From: Pseudomonas sediminis
GTDB lineage: Bacteria > Pseudomonadota > Gammaproteobacteria > Pseudomonadales > Pseudomonadaceae
NCBI RefSeq assembly: GCF_002741105.1
Contig: NZ_NIQU01000007.1
Coordinates: 124,001 to 188,000, forward strand
DNA: 64,000 nt
Direction: 5' to 3'
Shown piece by piece: positions 17,092 through 26,644 of this stretch. The position numbers and the translations under genes are program-made. Below the pieces are notes generated by a model, which saw only the letters and a list, made by a program, of their open reading frames with translations, did not search any database and was not told the DNA's origin. The number at the start of each line of letters is the position of its first letter. Position 1 is the first letter of the stretch.

Positions 17092-17381
17092 GTGATTCCC
17101 ACCCCGTTATAGATCTCGGTGAATCTACCATCACTACGCCATCACAGAAACCCGACAAGCTCATGTGCGCAGCCGGCCAGTAGCACAGGGGCTTGTGCTT
17201 GCCGCCATCGGCGGCATACAGCGGTTTGCATACCACGGTCGCCGATCGTACCCACGCTCCGCGTGGCAATGCAGCTAGTGCTCATCGAGAAGCAGTCGTG
17301 GGAGGCGCTTCAGCGGCGACGGGTTCGTGTATCGCTCGCGGCTAAAGCCCCTCCCATAGGGCGGCCGCTGAGAGACGCAGC
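17092..17381. other. Gene-free stretch between creC and the DUF6232 gene
   Basis: 290 bp that hold the DUF6232 gene's upstream region and the right REP copy at 17298-17357. No ORF with recognisable features and no terminator with a clear T-run seen. Confidence 0.5.
17298..17357. repeat. 60-bp REP copy, right
   Basis: Starts GTGGGAGGCGCTTCAGCGGC and ends CCCTCCCAT. Direct repeat of 16615-16674, 683 bp apart, bracketing the DUF6232 gene. Confidence 0.85.
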
Positions 17382-18803
17382 CTAGACGGGTAGCATCAGA
17401 CTCACTTCCACCCCACCCTCGACATTGCCGATCTGCAACTCGCCGCCATGCAGCTCGGCCACTTCCTGCACGAAGTTCAGGCCCAGGCCAGTGCTCTTGC
17501 GCCCACCGTTGGGGCGCGGCAGCGAGTAGAAGCGCTCGGTCAGTCGATCCAGCGCGTAGTCGGGGATGGCTTCGCCTTGGTTGAACAGGCGCAGGACGAT
17601 GTGCTCGCCCTGGCGTTCGGCGGCGATGCGGATCTGCCCGCCGGGTGGGGTAAAGTCGAGGGCGTTGTCCAGCAGGTTGGCCAGCGCCTGACGCAGCAGG
17701 AAGCGCTCGCCGCGCAGGCTGAGGCCGGTCGGTATTGCCTGATCAATCTGCAGATGGGCAGCGGTGATACGCGCTTGTTGCGCTTGCAGCAGTTCGTCAA
17801 CCAGCGGCGCCAGCGGCACTGTCACGCGTTCTTCCAGGCCCTGGCGCTGCTCCACCTGCGCCAGGTGCAGCAGGCGTTCGATCAGGTTCTGCAGGCGCGC
17901 ACTTTCCTGCTGGATATTGCCCACGAAGCGCTGGCGTTGCTCGGCCGGCATATCACCTTCGAGCAGTTCGGCGGCCCCGCGGATGGCCGCCAGCGGGCTT
18001 TTCAGTTCGTGGGTCAGGGTGTGTACGTAGCGCTCGACGTAGGCCTTGCCTTCCAGCTCGGTGCGCATGCGCTCCACCGCCTTGGCCAACTGGCCCAGTT
18101 CGCCGCCACGCACAGTAGGCATTTCGGCGCGCTGCCCCTCGCTGACGGCCTGGGCGTAGCGAGTGAGCTTGCCCAGCGCCGCGCTGAGCCACCAGGACAG
18201 CGCCGCGCCGATTAGCAGGCCGAGGCCGATCAGCCCGGCGCCGAGCCAGCCAAGGCGCGTTTGCGAGCGCTCGATGTAGGGCTGCAGGGTGCGGTTGGGT
18301 TTGGCCACCGAGACCACGCCGATGATTCGCTCGCCGTCCTTGATCGGCGCGGCGACGTACATCACCGAGGAATCGGGATCGTCCGGGTCTTCGCGGGTCG
18401 AGCGGGCGCCGTACTGGCCGCGCAGGGTCAGCAGCACGTCGTTCCAGCGCGAATAGTCCTGGCCGACCGCCAGGCCTGTGGAGTCGAGCAGGACGACGCC
18501 CTTGTCGTCGGTGACGTAGATGCGATGGTTGACCTCGGCCTTGGTCACCCCCCAGATGCTCGCCTGCGGCTGGCGCCGGCCATAGGCCTCCAGCGCTTCG
18601 TGCAGGCGGCCCTGGCCGAGGGTGCCGGCCTTGACCTCGTCGCGCAGGATCTCGGCCAGCAGGTTGGCGGTATCGACCAGCGTCTCCTCGGTGCTCTGGC
18701 GCACGCCGGGGCGGATCTCGTCCATCACCGTGCTCAGCACGAACCAGCCGGCCAGGCCGACGAAGAGGAAGTAGACGAGGAAGATGCGTACGCCCAACGG
18801 CAT
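17382..18803 (-). CDS. creC: Sensor histidine kinase CreC
   Basis: A 473-residue inner-membrane kinase. TM1 is about 5-26, the periplasmic sensor domain about 27-183, TM2 about 185-207, then HAMP and a HisKA domain with the phospho-acceptor H265 in THELKSP. The ATPase domain carries N- and G-box motifs (NLLDNALDFTPPGG and STGLGLNFV). It phosphorylates CreB. In E. coli, CreC responds to carbon metabolism; in Pseudomonas and Aeromonas the system (also BlrAB) responds to cell-wall stress such as PBP4 inhibition. It starts 2 bases after the creB stop. Confidence 0.93.
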   Translation of the reverse strand: MPLGVRIFLVYFLFVGLAGWFVLSTVMDEIRPGVRQSTEETLVDTANLLAEILRDEVKAGTLGQGRLHEALEAYGRRQPQASIWGVTKAEVNHRIYVTDDKGVVLLDSTGLAVGQDYSRWNDVLLTLRGQYGARSTREDPDDPDSSVMYVAAPIKDGERIIGVVSVAKPNRTLQPYIERSQTRLGWLGAGLIGLGLLIGAALSWWLSAALGKLTRYAQAVSEGQRAEMPTVRGGELGQLAKAVERMRTELEGKAYVERYVHTLTHELKSPLAAIRGAAELLEGDMPAEQRQRFVGNIQQESARLQNLIERLLHLAQVEQRQGLEERVTVPLAPLVDELLQAQQARITAAHLQIDQAIPTGLSLRGERFLLRQALANLLDNALDFTPPGGQIRIAAERQGEHIVLRLFNQGEAIPDYALDRLTERFYSLPRPNGGRKSTGLGLNFVQEVAELHGGELQIGNVEGGVEVSLMLPV

Positions 18804-18805
18804 GT

Positions 18806-19486
18806 TCAGTGTTCCGGCTCGTAGCTGTAACCCAGACCGCGATGGGTCTGGATCGGCTCTTCGCTCGGAGCGATGGCGCGCAGTTTGGCGCGCACGCTCT
18901 TGATATGGCTGTCGATGTTGCGCTCGTAGCCGGCCTCGCTGGCCACGCCGAGGGCATCGAGCAACTGCTCGCGCGCATAGACCCGGCGTGGCTGACCGAG
19001 CAGCGTGCGCAGCAGGCGAAATTCGTGGCGGGTCAGATTCAGGGCCTGGCCGTGGTAGTGAATGCGAAAGGCGGCATCGTCGATCTGAAAGGTGCTCGGC
19101 GCGCTGGCTGCTGGTGCTTCACGCGGCGCCACGCGTTTGAGGATGGCCTTGACCCGAGCGGCCACCTCACGTGGGCTGAAAGGCTTGACCACGTAGTCGT
19201 CGGCGCCGATTTCCAGGCCCACCACACGGTCGATTTCCTCGCTCCGCGCGGTAAGAAAGATCACCGGCAGCTCGGAGAAACGGCGCAGGCGTTTGCACAC
19301 TTCAAAGCCGCTGATATCTGGCAGGCCGACGTCGAGAATGGCCAGGTCGAAGGTACCGTTTTCCAGCAGGGTCAGCGCCTCGCCGCCCAGGCTCGACCAG
19401 TGCGTGGCAAAACCTTCGGCCTGCAGGGCATAGACCAGCGTATCGGCAATCGCGGCTTCGTCTTCGACTATGAGTATCTGCGGCAT
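18806..19486 (-). CDS. creB: Response regulator CreB
   Basis: A 226-residue OmpR-type regulator: receiver domain with phospho-acceptor D52 (LAILDVGLPD), acidic pocket VEDE and switch Lys (KPFSP), then a winged-helix DNA-binding domain (ALNLTRHEFRLLRTLL). CreB binds direct TTCAC repeats spaced by six bases and activates creD, so the half-sites at 11723-11749 fit this regulator. I found no cre-tag directly before creB itself. Confidence 0.93.
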   Translation of the reverse strand: MPQILIVEDEAAIADTLVYALQAEGFATHWSSLGGEALTLLENGTFDLAILDVGLPDISGFEVCKRLRRFSELPVIFLTARSEEIDRVVGLEIGADDYVVKPFSPREVAARVKAILKRVAPREAPAASAPSTFQIDDAAFRIHYHGQALNLTRHEFRLLRTLLGQPRRVYAREQLLDALGVASEAGYERNIDSHIKSVRAKLRAIAPSEEPIQTHRGLGYSYEPEH

Positions 19487-19681
19487 CGGGCGTCCTGCAC
19501 CTGTGGGGCGACGGCAGGAGACTGCCGAGCGCGGGAGCCAGCGTCAAGCGAGGGATTGGCGAGTTTCACCCGCCCTACACGACAAGCGCCACTGCGACTG
19601 GATGGATGCAAGAGATAGAACGAAGCAGGAGGCCAGAGTCGAAAGCGTCTCCCACGAGGCTGTCGCTCACCCGTAGCCCGG

Positions 19682-20122
19682 TCAGGGAATCTCGCCGCGA
19701 ATGTACTGCTCCAGTTGACGGATCAGGTCGGCCTGTTCGGCAATGGTTTCCTTGACCAGGTCACCGATGGACAGCAGGCCGATCAGCTCGCCTTCGGCCA
19801 GCACCGGCAGGTGACGCAGGCGGCGCTCGGTCATCAGCTCCATGCAGTACTGCACGCTGTCACGCGGGCCAACGCTGATGACTTCGCTGGTCATGATTTC
19901 GTTGATCTTGGTGTTGAGCAACGAGCGCTCGGCCAAGGCCACCTTGCGCACGTAGTCACGCTCGCTGACGATGCCGACCAAGCGCCCACCGGAGAGCACA
20001 ACCAAGGCACCGATCCTATGCTCGGCGAGGATACGCAGCCCGTCGAGCAGCGAATCCTCACTGTCGACGCTGTAAACGTAGGCGTTGGCTTTATTGCGAA
20101 TAACCTCTGCGACAGTTTTCAT
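19682..20122 (-). CDS. CBS-domain pair protein
   Basis: A 146-residue cytosolic protein made almost only of two CBS motifs (about 8-62 and 72-125; GALVVLSGGRLVGIVSERDY and HLPVLAEGELIGLLSIGD). Such stand-alone Bateman modules bind adenine nucleotides or S-adenosyl ligands and regulate partner proteins; the partner is unknown. It is a single gene. Confidence 0.85.
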   Translation of the reverse strand: MKTVAEVIRNKANAYVYSVDSEDSLLDGLRILAEHRIGALVVLSGGRLVGIVSERDYVRKVALAERSLLNTKINEIMTSEVISVGPRDSVQYCMELMTERRLRHLPVLAEGELIGLLSIGDLVKETIAEQADLIRQLEQYIRGEIP

Positions 20123-20186
20123 GCGGGCGGCTCCTGTTGTTGTTATCCGTTTTTAGCAGAGTTGGCCAGCCAGGTCAGCCTCGACC

Positions 20187-22217
20187 TCAGTCGAGACTGA
20201 AGCGCCCAGTGTTCTGCGCCAGCCCTTCGCTGCCTCGACGCAGTTGTTCGGCGGCACTGCTAACGGCCTGGGCACCATCGAGTAGTTGGCCGGCAGCCTG
20301 GTCGACCTGCTGGATATTGCCACTGACCTCATCGGCGGTGGCCGCTTGCTGCTCGGCGGCCGTGGCGATCTGCGCCAGGCGGTCGCTGACGCGCTGCACC
20401 GAGTCGACGATGTTCTGCAGTTCATCGCCCATGGCCAGCACGCTGCCGATGTCGCCGTCGGCCTGGCTGCAGGCTTCTTCCATCAGGGTGACCGACTGCC
20501 CGACCACGCGCTGCAGGTTGTCCACGGTCTGGGCGATTTCCTGGGTCGAGTCCTGGGTGCGCTTGGACAACGAGCGCACTTCATCGGCGACCACGGCGAA
20601 GCCTCGCCCGGCCTCACCCGCACGCGCGGCTTCGATGGCGGCATTGAGCGCCAGCAGGTTGGTCTGCTCGGCGATGCCCTTGATCACCTCGACCACGCGG
20701 TTTATCTGCTGGGTCTGATCGCGCAGTTGCTGCAACGCTGCAGCGCTGTCGCCGAGACGGCTGCTGAGGTGGCGCATGCTGGCGCTGGTGCGCTCACTGC
20801 GCTGGTTACTGCTCAGCGCCACTTCACGGGTCTGCTGCGCTTCCACCGCCGCCTGCTCGCAGCTTTGCGCCACGCTCTGTGCGGTGGCGGCCATCTGCGT
20901 GGCGGCGGTGGCGATCTGGCTCATCTGCGCCTGCTGCTGCTCGACGGCGTCCAGGGCATCACGCGCCTGGCCACCGAGCAGTTGCACCGTGCTATCCAGT
21001 TGCTGGCTTTCGCGATTGACACCCTGCAGTGAGTCGCGCATCTGCTCGACTGCGGTATTCAGCGCCTGGGCGATGGCGGCCAGGTCGTCACGGCCATTGA
21101 CCTCCATGCGCACGCGCAGATCACCGTCACGCAGACCGCGCGCGGCTTCGATGATGTTGCTGGTGCTGATGCGGATCGAGGTGTTCAGGCACATCAGTAC
21201 GTACATCGCCAGCAAGGTGAGCGCGATAAATGCGCCAATCACCTGGATCATCGAGTGCAGCGCCTGCTGCCGGTAATAACCGAGGCTGGCGGAGAACTGC
21301 TGATAGAGCGACTGCTGCAGGCCCTGCAGTTGGGTTTCCAGCGCTTCGACACGTTGCACGAACTGCTCGGGCGTGAGCGCCATGGGGCTGGCCTCGAACA
21401 TGTCGCGGTCGATCTGGACGAGGAAGTCGTCGAACGCCTTGAGTGAGGCATCGAAAGGCGCGCTCAGTTGGCGCATGGCCTGCGGCGCCTCGCGTGACAG
21501 GGTGATCTGCGCCTTGACCAGCTGCGCCCGTTGCTCGTCGAGGCTGCGCCGCAAGTCGCGGATCAGCACCCGGCTCTGCAGGGTGAAATGCTGCGAGACC
21601 ACGGCGCCATGGCCCTGAGCGGCGAAGGTGCCAAGTTGCTCGAGCAGCCGCGGCATGACGTAGGTGATCTGCTCCATCATCAGGTAGGTGTCGAGGCGCG
21701 GATCGAGAATCAGGGTGCTGTCGGTCGCCACCTGCTCGCGCAGGGCAATCAGGTACAACAGCGCCTTCTGGTAGCGCTCCAGTGCATCGGGCAAGGGGAC
21801 CTTGGTCAGCCCTGCAGCTCGCAGACCGTCGCGCTCCCCCTGCAGGGCCTGGAAATGCTGGCGCGCCTGATCACTGATCAGCTCGCTCTGCAGCGGCTCG
21901 GCCGCCTGCTGCAAGGCCTTGTCGAGCTTGGCCTCGCGCTGCTGCAGCAAGCCTTGCGCGGCATTCTCGGTGCCTTTCCATCGCGCCAGCAGGGTGCGCT
22001 GGGCGATCAGCTCATGTTGCACCTGAGCCATACGTTCCAGCGCCTGCGCGCCTTCCACTTCGTAGTCCACGGATTGCAGGCGCGACAGGTAGTCACTGCT
22101 GATGACCCACAGCGCATAACCGAGCGGCAACGCGAACAACAGGAACACCAACTGAAACTTGTGGGCAAAACTGAAACGCTGCAGTAGCCGTACACCCGGC
22201 TTGAGTACTCCCGTCAT
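20187..22217 (-). CDS. Methyl-accepting chemotaxis protein
   Basis: A 676-residue chemoreceptor. TM1 is about 18-36. A long helical periplasmic domain (about 45-315) precedes TM2 (about 318-338). A HAMP domain and a cytoplasmic signalling domain follow; the kinase-control tip [19 protein letters not shown] is near residue 545. The ligand is unknown; the all-helical sensor is long (about 270 residues), as in helical bimodular-type receptors. No CheB/CheR-binding pentapeptide is visible at the C-terminus. Confidence 0.92.
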   Translation of the reverse strand: MTGVLKPGVRLLQRFSFAHKFQLVFLLFALPLGYALWVISSDYLSRLQSVDYEVEGAQALERMAQVQHELIAQRTLLARWKGTENAAQGLLQQREAKLDKALQQAAEPLQSELISDQARQHFQALQGERDGLRAAGLTKVPLPDALERYQKALLYLIALREQVATDSTLILDPRLDTYLMMEQITYVMPRLLEQLGTFAAQGHGAVVSQHFTLQSRVLIRDLRRSLDEQRAQLVKAQITLSREAPQAMRQLSAPFDASLKAFDDFLVQIDRDMFEASPMALTPEQFVQRVEALETQLQGLQQSLYQQFSASLGYYRQQALHSMIQVIGAFIALTLLAMYVLMCLNTSIRISTSNIIEAARGLRDGDLRVRMEVNGRDDLAAIAQALNTAVEQMRDSLQGVNRESQQLDSTVQLLGGQARDALDAVEQQQAQMSQIATAATQMAATAQSVAQSCEQAAVEAQQTREVALSSNQRSERTSASMRHLSSRLGDSAAALQQLRDQTQQINRVVEVIKGIAEQTNLLALNAAIEAARAGEAGRGFAVVADEVRSLSKRTQDSTQEIAQTVDNLQRVVGQSVTLMEEACSQADGDIGSVLAMGDELQNIVDSVQRVSDRLAQIATAAEQQAATADEVSGNIQQVDQAAGQLLDGAQAVSSAAEQLRRGSEGLAQNTGRFSLD

Positions 22218-22379
22218 AGCGACACCTCAACGACCTAAAGGGCCTACAGGCCTGGCAAAGAATTGCATGAAGCAAAAAGCAGGCCCGGCGCCCTTATGGG
22301 CAAGGAAGTCGATACTGGGCACTCAAGACGAGTGTAATGGCCAATAGGTATCAGTCTTTTCCGAAATGCGACAATTAAC

Positions 22380-22889
22380 TCAGCATTGGGGACGATCGCG
22401 GGTGTAACGCTCGGCCGGGTCCACCGCTGCACCAAGATCGCGCATGGCGCTGGCACCGATCAGCAGGGGGTAGCTGAAGGTGCTGCGGTCGGTCAGGTTG
22501 ACCTCGATGGTGCGCTCTTCCTCGCCCAGGCAGATCGGCATCTCGATCACCGGGCGCTGCGAGTAGGCGACTTCCTTGACCTCGGCGTCGCTCTCTTCGG
22601 TACGCTTCTTGATCTCGGCGATGCGTACCAGCGGGTGCTCATACACCTTGTCTTCAGCACCATCGACGGCTAGGCGGAAGCGCACCCAATCCTCACCATC
22701 GCGCTTGAAGGGTTCGATGTCCTTGGCCGATAGCGAGGCGGTCATCGCGCCGGTGTCCATCTTGGCCTTGAGAGTCTGGCCCAGAGCGGGGAGCTTGATC
22801 AGTTCGTAGCGGCCGTAAAGGTCCGGTTGTTCATCGGCCATGGTCGGCAGACTGATGGCGGCGGCCAGCAGGAGCAGAGCGTATTTCAA
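22380..22889 (-). CDS. Exported retropepsin-like protein (PF05618, ATP-dependent zinc protease family)
   Basis: A 169-residue protein with a signal peptide (cleavage near TMA-DEQ, residue 18) and a retropepsin-like fold. The catalytic triad DTG is at residues 45-47 (AKMDTGAMTASL), followed by the expected VNLTDRSTFSYPLLIGASAM segment. The family name refers to zinc, but the visible motif is that of an aspartic peptidase. In P. aeruginosa a homologue lies next to creB, consistent with its place here near creBC. Confidence 0.8.
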   Translation of the reverse strand: MKYALLLLAAAISLPTMADEQPDLYGRYELIKLPALGQTLKAKMDTGAMTASLSAKDIEPFKRDGEDWVRFRLAVDGAEDKVYEHPLVRIAEIKKRTEESDAEVKEVAYSQRPVIEMPICLGEEERTIEVNLTDRSTFSYPLLIGASAMRDLGAAVDPAERYTRDRPQC

Positions 22890-22976
22890 GGTTAGGTCCT
22901 CTAGTTTGCAGTGACCGAACCTACGACTGCCATGCGCCTGGCATGTTCCGCCAAAAGCGTTACAACGTGCTGCAAG

Positions 22977-24215
22977 CTAGCGGCCGCGTCCCTCCAGATC
23001 CACCCCACTCCACAGCTCATCGAGCCGCTCGAAACCCCACTCCTCGGCCGATTCACGCCCGACAATGCGATCCTGGTCGGTGATCTTGCTCAGGTCGACG
23101 ACGCTCTGCGGCAGCGGCAAACGCGACTTGGCCGAGAAGAACACCTTGACCCTGGGCGCCAGCAACGCTTTGGGATTCTGCTCCATGACCACCGCCAGGC
23201 GTCCACTTTGCAGACGCACCAGGGCGCCGACCGGATAGATGCCGACGGTCTTGACGAAGGCCTGGAACACCACTTCGTCGAAATGCCCTTTCCATTCGGC
23301 CATCTTGCGGATCGACTCGGCCGGATCCCAGCCCTGCTTGTAGGGGCGATTGGAGGTGATCGCGTCGTACACGTCGCAGACCGCGCCCATCTTTGCCAGC
23401 AGACTGATCTGGTCACCTTGCAGATGATGCGGATAGCCGCTGCCGTCGACCTTCTCGTGGTGATGCAGGCACACGTCGAGAACCAGAGCGCTGACCTGCT
23501 TGCTGGCAATCAGGATATTGCCGCCAGCCTCCGGGTGCCGGCGCACCTTGGCGAACTCGTTGTCGGTGAGCTTGCCGGGCTTGTCCAGCAGCTCCTGCGG
23601 TACGGCCATCTTGCCGATATCGTGCAGCAAACCGGCCAGCCCGGCTTCACGCACAGCGGCCTCGGGCAGACCGAGCTGGCGTGCCAGGGCAATCATCAAG
23701 GCGCAGACCGCCACCGAATGCATGTAGGTGTATTCGTTGCTGTGCTTGAGCCGCGCCAGGCTGATCAGCGCATTGGGGTGGCGCATCACCGACTCGGAAA
23801 TTTCCTCGACCAGCGACTCGGCCTGCTCGAACTGCAGCGCCTGGCCCATGCGCGCATCGCTGAACATGTCCATTACCGCCTGCTTGGAGCGCGCGCAGAG
23901 CTTCACCGCGTTCTCCAGCTCCTGCTCCATTGACAGTGCCTTGACCTTGGGCGGTTCGATGGCCGCCAACAGGCGGGCCTCAGCCTCGCATTGGACCTCA
24001 GCCTCGGTAGCGGCATGGACACCAGCGGCGACATCGGTGCCCTTGCTGACATCGATCCACAGCTCGCTGATCGCACTATCGCGAATACGAGCGAGATCCT
24101 TTTCGGAGTTGAGAAGAAATTTGGACTTCCAGAAGGGATGATCCATCCAGGAGCCGCAGAATTCCTGAATGAACATTCCGACGCGTAGATCAGCGACGGC
24201 GATCCGTTTGAGCAT
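22977..24215 (-). CDS. HD-GYP c-di-GMP phosphodiesterase with DUF3391
   Basis: A 412-residue protein: N-terminal DUF3391 (about 1-135, starting MLKRIAVADLRVGMFIQEF), then HD-GYP with HD at 198-199 (LLHDIGKMAVP) and HHEKVDGSGYP at 252-262. All metal-binding and GYP residues are intact, so it should hydrolyse c-di-GMP and so affect motility and biofilm. The reading frame is open further upstream to 24368, but DUF3391 proteins begin at this methionine, so I use the ATG at 24213-24215. Confidence 0.88.
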   Translation of the reverse strand: MLKRIAVADLRVGMFIQEFCGSWMDHPFWKSKFLLNSEKDLARIRDSAISELWIDVSKGTDVAAGVHAATEAEVQCEAEARLLAAIEPPKVKALSMEQELENAVKLCARSKQAVMDMFSDARMGQALQFEQAESLVEEISESVMRHPNALISLARLKHSNEYTYMHSVAVCALMIALARQLGLPEAAVREAGLAGLLHDIGKMAVPQELLDKPGKLTDNEFAKVRRHPEAGGNILIASKQVSALVLDVCLHHHEKVDGSGYPHHLQGDQISLLAKMGAVCDVYDAITSNRPYKQGWDPAESIRKMAEWKGHFDEVVFQAFVKTVGIYPVGALVRLQSGRLAVVMEQNPKALLAPRVKVFFSAKSRLPLPQSVVDLSKITDQDRIVGRESAEEWGFERLDELWSGVDLEGRGR

Positions 24216-24377
24216 GGTGCGTACCGGCAGGTTGAAGCGCCTTCCGTGGGCGGGATGTCCCGTGGTGACGATCATTGGCTTATAGACACTGATCTGGCAA
24301 TAGGCCAGTGGGTGGAGCTTTGAGCAAATTGTTGCGCTTGCATAAGATGTCCGCTCATCGCCCGCCATGGAGTCGAC

Positions 24378-25271
24378 ATGCGCCCTCTGCTGACCGGCCT
24401 AGCCAACATCGTTTTACTGCTCGCCAACACCCTGATCCTGATCGGTCCGCTGCTGCTGATCGCCCTCGCCAAGCTCGTGTTACCCGGCCAGAGCGCCCGC
24501 GATACCTGTTCACGCGGGGTGATGTGGGTGGCCGAATTCTGGGCCGAGAACTGCAAGCGCATCTTCGCCCTGCTCACCCCGACTCACTGGGACATTCGCG
24601 GCAACGCCGAGCTGCGCAGCGACCGCTCCTACCTGGTGATCAGCAATCACCAATCCTGGGTCGACATTCCTGCCCTGGTGCAGGCGTTCAACCGCAAGAC
24701 GCCCTACTTCAAGTTTTTCCTCAAGCAGCAGCTGATCTGGGTGCCCTTCCTCGGCCTGGCCTTCTGGGCACTCGATTACCCCTTCATGAAGCGCTACTCC
24801 AAGGCCTTTCTGCAGAAGAACCCGCACATGAAGGGCAAGGACCTGGAGATCACCAGGGCCGCCTGTGAGAAGTTCAAGCGCCTGCCGGTCACCGTGGTCA
24901 ACTACCTGGAAGGCACCCGCTTCACCCCGGCCAAGCAGGCGCAGCAGCAGTCACCTTACCGCTACCTGCTAAAGCCCAAAGCCGGTGGCGTGGCCTTCGT
25001 ACTCGCGACGTTGGGTGAACAGATCGACGCCGTGCTGGACGTCACGCTGGTCTATCCCGGCAAGCAGGTGCCGGGCTTCTGGGCCTTGCTCAGCGGCCAG
25101 GTGCCGAAGGTGATCATGGATATCCAGACCCTCGAACTGGACCCGGCGCTGTATCAGGGCGACTACGAGAACGACCCGGGTTTCCGCCAGCAGGTGCAGG
25201 ACTGGGTATCGGACCTGTGGCTAGCCAAGGACAAACGCATCGAACGGTTGCGCAGCGAGAACCACGGCTAG
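24378..25271 (+). CDS. 1-acyl-sn-glycerol-3-phosphate acyltransferase, YihG family
   Basis: A 297-residue inner-membrane acyltransferase of the PlsC family with N-terminal hydrophobic segments (about 5-35). The catalytic motif NHQSWVD lies at 90-96 (His91, Asp96) and the phosphate-binding EGTRFT at 178-183. Spacing and length fit E. coli YihG and the Pseudomonas PlsC paralogues. It should add an acyl chain to lysophosphatidic acid and adjust phospholipid composition. It diverges from the HD-GYP gene. Confidence 0.88.
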   Translation: MRPLLTGLANIVLLLANTLILIGPLLLIALAKLVLPGQSARDTCSRGVMWVAEFWAENCKRIFALLTPTHWDIRGNAELRSDRSYLVISNHQSWVDIPALVQAFNRKTPYFKFFLKQQLIWVPFLGLAFWALDYPFMKRYSKAFLQKNPHMKGKDLEITRAACEKFKRLPVTVVNYLEGTRFTPAKQAQQQSPYRYLLKPKAGGVAFVLATLGEQIDAVLDVTLVYPGKQVPGFWALLSGQVPKVIMDIQTLELDPALYQGDYENDPGFRQQVQDWVSDLWLAKDKRIERLRSENHG

Positions 25272-25294
25272 CAGGAGCACAGGGCCGGAGACCG

Positions 25295-25308
25295 TTCGGA
25301 TTTCCGAA
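25295..25308 (+). promoter_or_regulatory. AauR binding palindrome
   Basis: TTCGGATTTCCGAA, a perfect match to the reported AauR palindrome TTCGGNNNNCCGAA. A second, imperfect copy (GTCGGAAGGGCGAA) lies at 25327-25340, 32 bp or about three helical turns downstream. Both are 90-150 bp upstream of the sigma-54 promoter, typical enhancer placing. Confidence 0.85.
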
Positions 25309-25427
25309 TACAGCCGCACAGGTTTAGTCGGAAGGGCGAACGGGCAAGCGTTTACGAGCATTCAGAGATGAAAATAAAACCATTAAAAATCAATTAGATA
25401 AATAAAAATCGAAACCCTCGAAAGTGC

Positions 25428-25443
25428 TGGCACACAACCTGCT
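25428..25443 (+). promoter_or_regulatory. Sigma-54 promoter of the aat operon
   Basis: TGGCACACAACCTGCT: consensus -24 TGGCAC, and GG and GC 10 bases apart. The start of transcription should fall near 25454, giving a leader of about 75 bases before aatJ. Confidence 0.8.
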
Positions 25444-25527
25444 CAAGTCACTGCAGGAATGCAGTAGACCTTCCATGAGCAAAGTGGCGTACCCGCCATC
25501 ACAACAACAACATCGAGGACTCGATTC

Positions 25528-26436
25528 ATGCGTACCTTCCACCGTGTACTGAGCGTGGCCATTGCCGCCGCCTTCCTTTCCACTCCGGTGATCGCCGAAG
25601 AACTGACCGGCACCCTGAAGAAGATCAAGGACAGCGGCACCATCACCCTGGGCCATCGTGACTCGTCCATTCCCTTCTCCTACTTCGGCGACAACTCGCG
25701 CCAGCCGATCGGTTACTCCCATGACCTGCAGTTGAAGGTAGTCGAGGCGATCAAGCAGGAACTGGGCTTGCCGGACCTCAAGGTGCGCTACAACCTGGTG
25801 ACCTCGCAAACCCGTATCCCGCTGGTGCAGAACGGCACCGTCGATCTGGAGTGCGGCTCCACCACCAACAACATCGAACGTCAGCAGCAGGTCGATTTCT
25901 CGGTTGGCATCTTCGAAGTGGGCACCCGCCTGCTGGCCAAGAAGACCAGCGGCATCAACGATTTCGACGACCTCAAAGGCAAGAACGTGGTGACCACCGC
26001 TGGTACCACCTCCGAGCGCCTGATCAAGTCGATGAACGCCGAGAAGAAGATGGGCATGAACGTGATTTCCGCCAAGGATCACGGCGAGTCCTTCCTGATG
26101 CTCGAATCCAACCGCGCCGTCGCCTTCATGATGGACGACGCCCTGCTCGCGGGCGAAATGGCCAAGGCCAAGAAGCCGGATGACTGGGCCGTGGTCGGCA
26201 CCCCGCAATCCTTCGAGATCTACGGCTGCATGGTGCGCAAGGGCGACGCTGGCTTCAAGCAAGTGGTCGACAAGGCCATCAGCGCCACCTTCGCCTCCGG
26301 CGAGATCAACGATATCTACAACAAGTGGTTCCAGCAGCCCGTCCCACCGAAGGGCCTGAATCTGAATTTCCCCATGAGCGACGAGCTGAAGAAGCTGATC
26401 GCCAATCCGACCGACAAATCTGCAGAACAGATCTGA
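25528..26436 (+). CDS. aatJ: Glutamate/aspartate ABC transporter substrate-binding protein
   Basis: A 302-residue periplasmic binding protein (GltI/AatJ family) with a signal peptide (cleavage near VIA-EEL, residue 23). The family-3 solute-binding signature lies at the start of the mature protein (GTITLGHRDSSIPFSY), and the substrate region near QTRIPLVQNGTVDLECGSTTNN fits glutamate/aspartate binding. It supplies AatQMP. Regulation by AauR and sigma-54 is supported by the sites upstream. A stem-loop after the gene probably raises its transcript level over that of the permease genes. Confidence 0.92.
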   Translation: MRTFHRVLSVAIAAAFLSTPVIAEELTGTLKKIKDSGTITLGHRDSSIPFSYFGDNSRQPIGYSHDLQLKVVEAIKQELGLPDLKVRYNLVTSQTRIPLVQNGTVDLECGSTTNNIERQQQVDFSVGIFEVGTRLLAKKTSGINDFDDLKGKNVVTTAGTTSERLIKSMNAEKKMGMNVISAKDHGESFLMLESNRAVAFMMDDALLAGEMAKAKKPDDWAVVGTPQSFEIYGCMVRKGDAGFKQVVDKAISATFASGEINDIYNKWFQQPVPPKGLNLNFPMSDELKKLIANPTDKSAEQI

Positions 26437-26483
26437 CGGTGATGCACCGCCACGCTCACAAGGCGTAACGGCGCGGGGACCCC

Positions 26484-26504
26484 GGGGAAGCCGACGGCTT
26501 CCCC
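26484..26504 (+). terminator. Intra-operon stem-loop after aatJ
   Basis: GGGGAAGCC-GAC-GGCTTCCCC, a perfect 9-bp stem with no T-run. It is more likely an RNA-stabilising or attenuating element that boosts aatJ than a full terminator. Confidence 0.65.
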
Positions 26505-26546
26505 AACCTAATTCCTGACGAAGCCGAGACCATCCGCTAAGGAAAC

Positions 26547-26644
26547 TCTGAAAAAGCCCCACACCGTCACTCCCGCGAAGGCGGGAGTCCAGGTGCAGCG
26601 GGAGTCTGGATTCCCGCCTGCGCGGGAATGACGACTATTTCAGA
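26547..26644. mobile_element. 98-bp miniature inverted-repeat element
   Basis: Outer arms TCTGAAA (26547-26553) and TTTCAGA (26638-26644). Inner arms CGTCACTCCCGCG (from 26565) and CGCGGGAATGACG (to 26633), each part of a GGCGGGA..TCCCGCC sub-hairpin. It is non-coding and of a type widespread in proteobacteria. Confidence 0.75.

Noticed and set aside
19487-19681. CreB site upstream of creB
   Set aside because: Only a single TTCAC (near 19566) is present; no second half at the required spacing.
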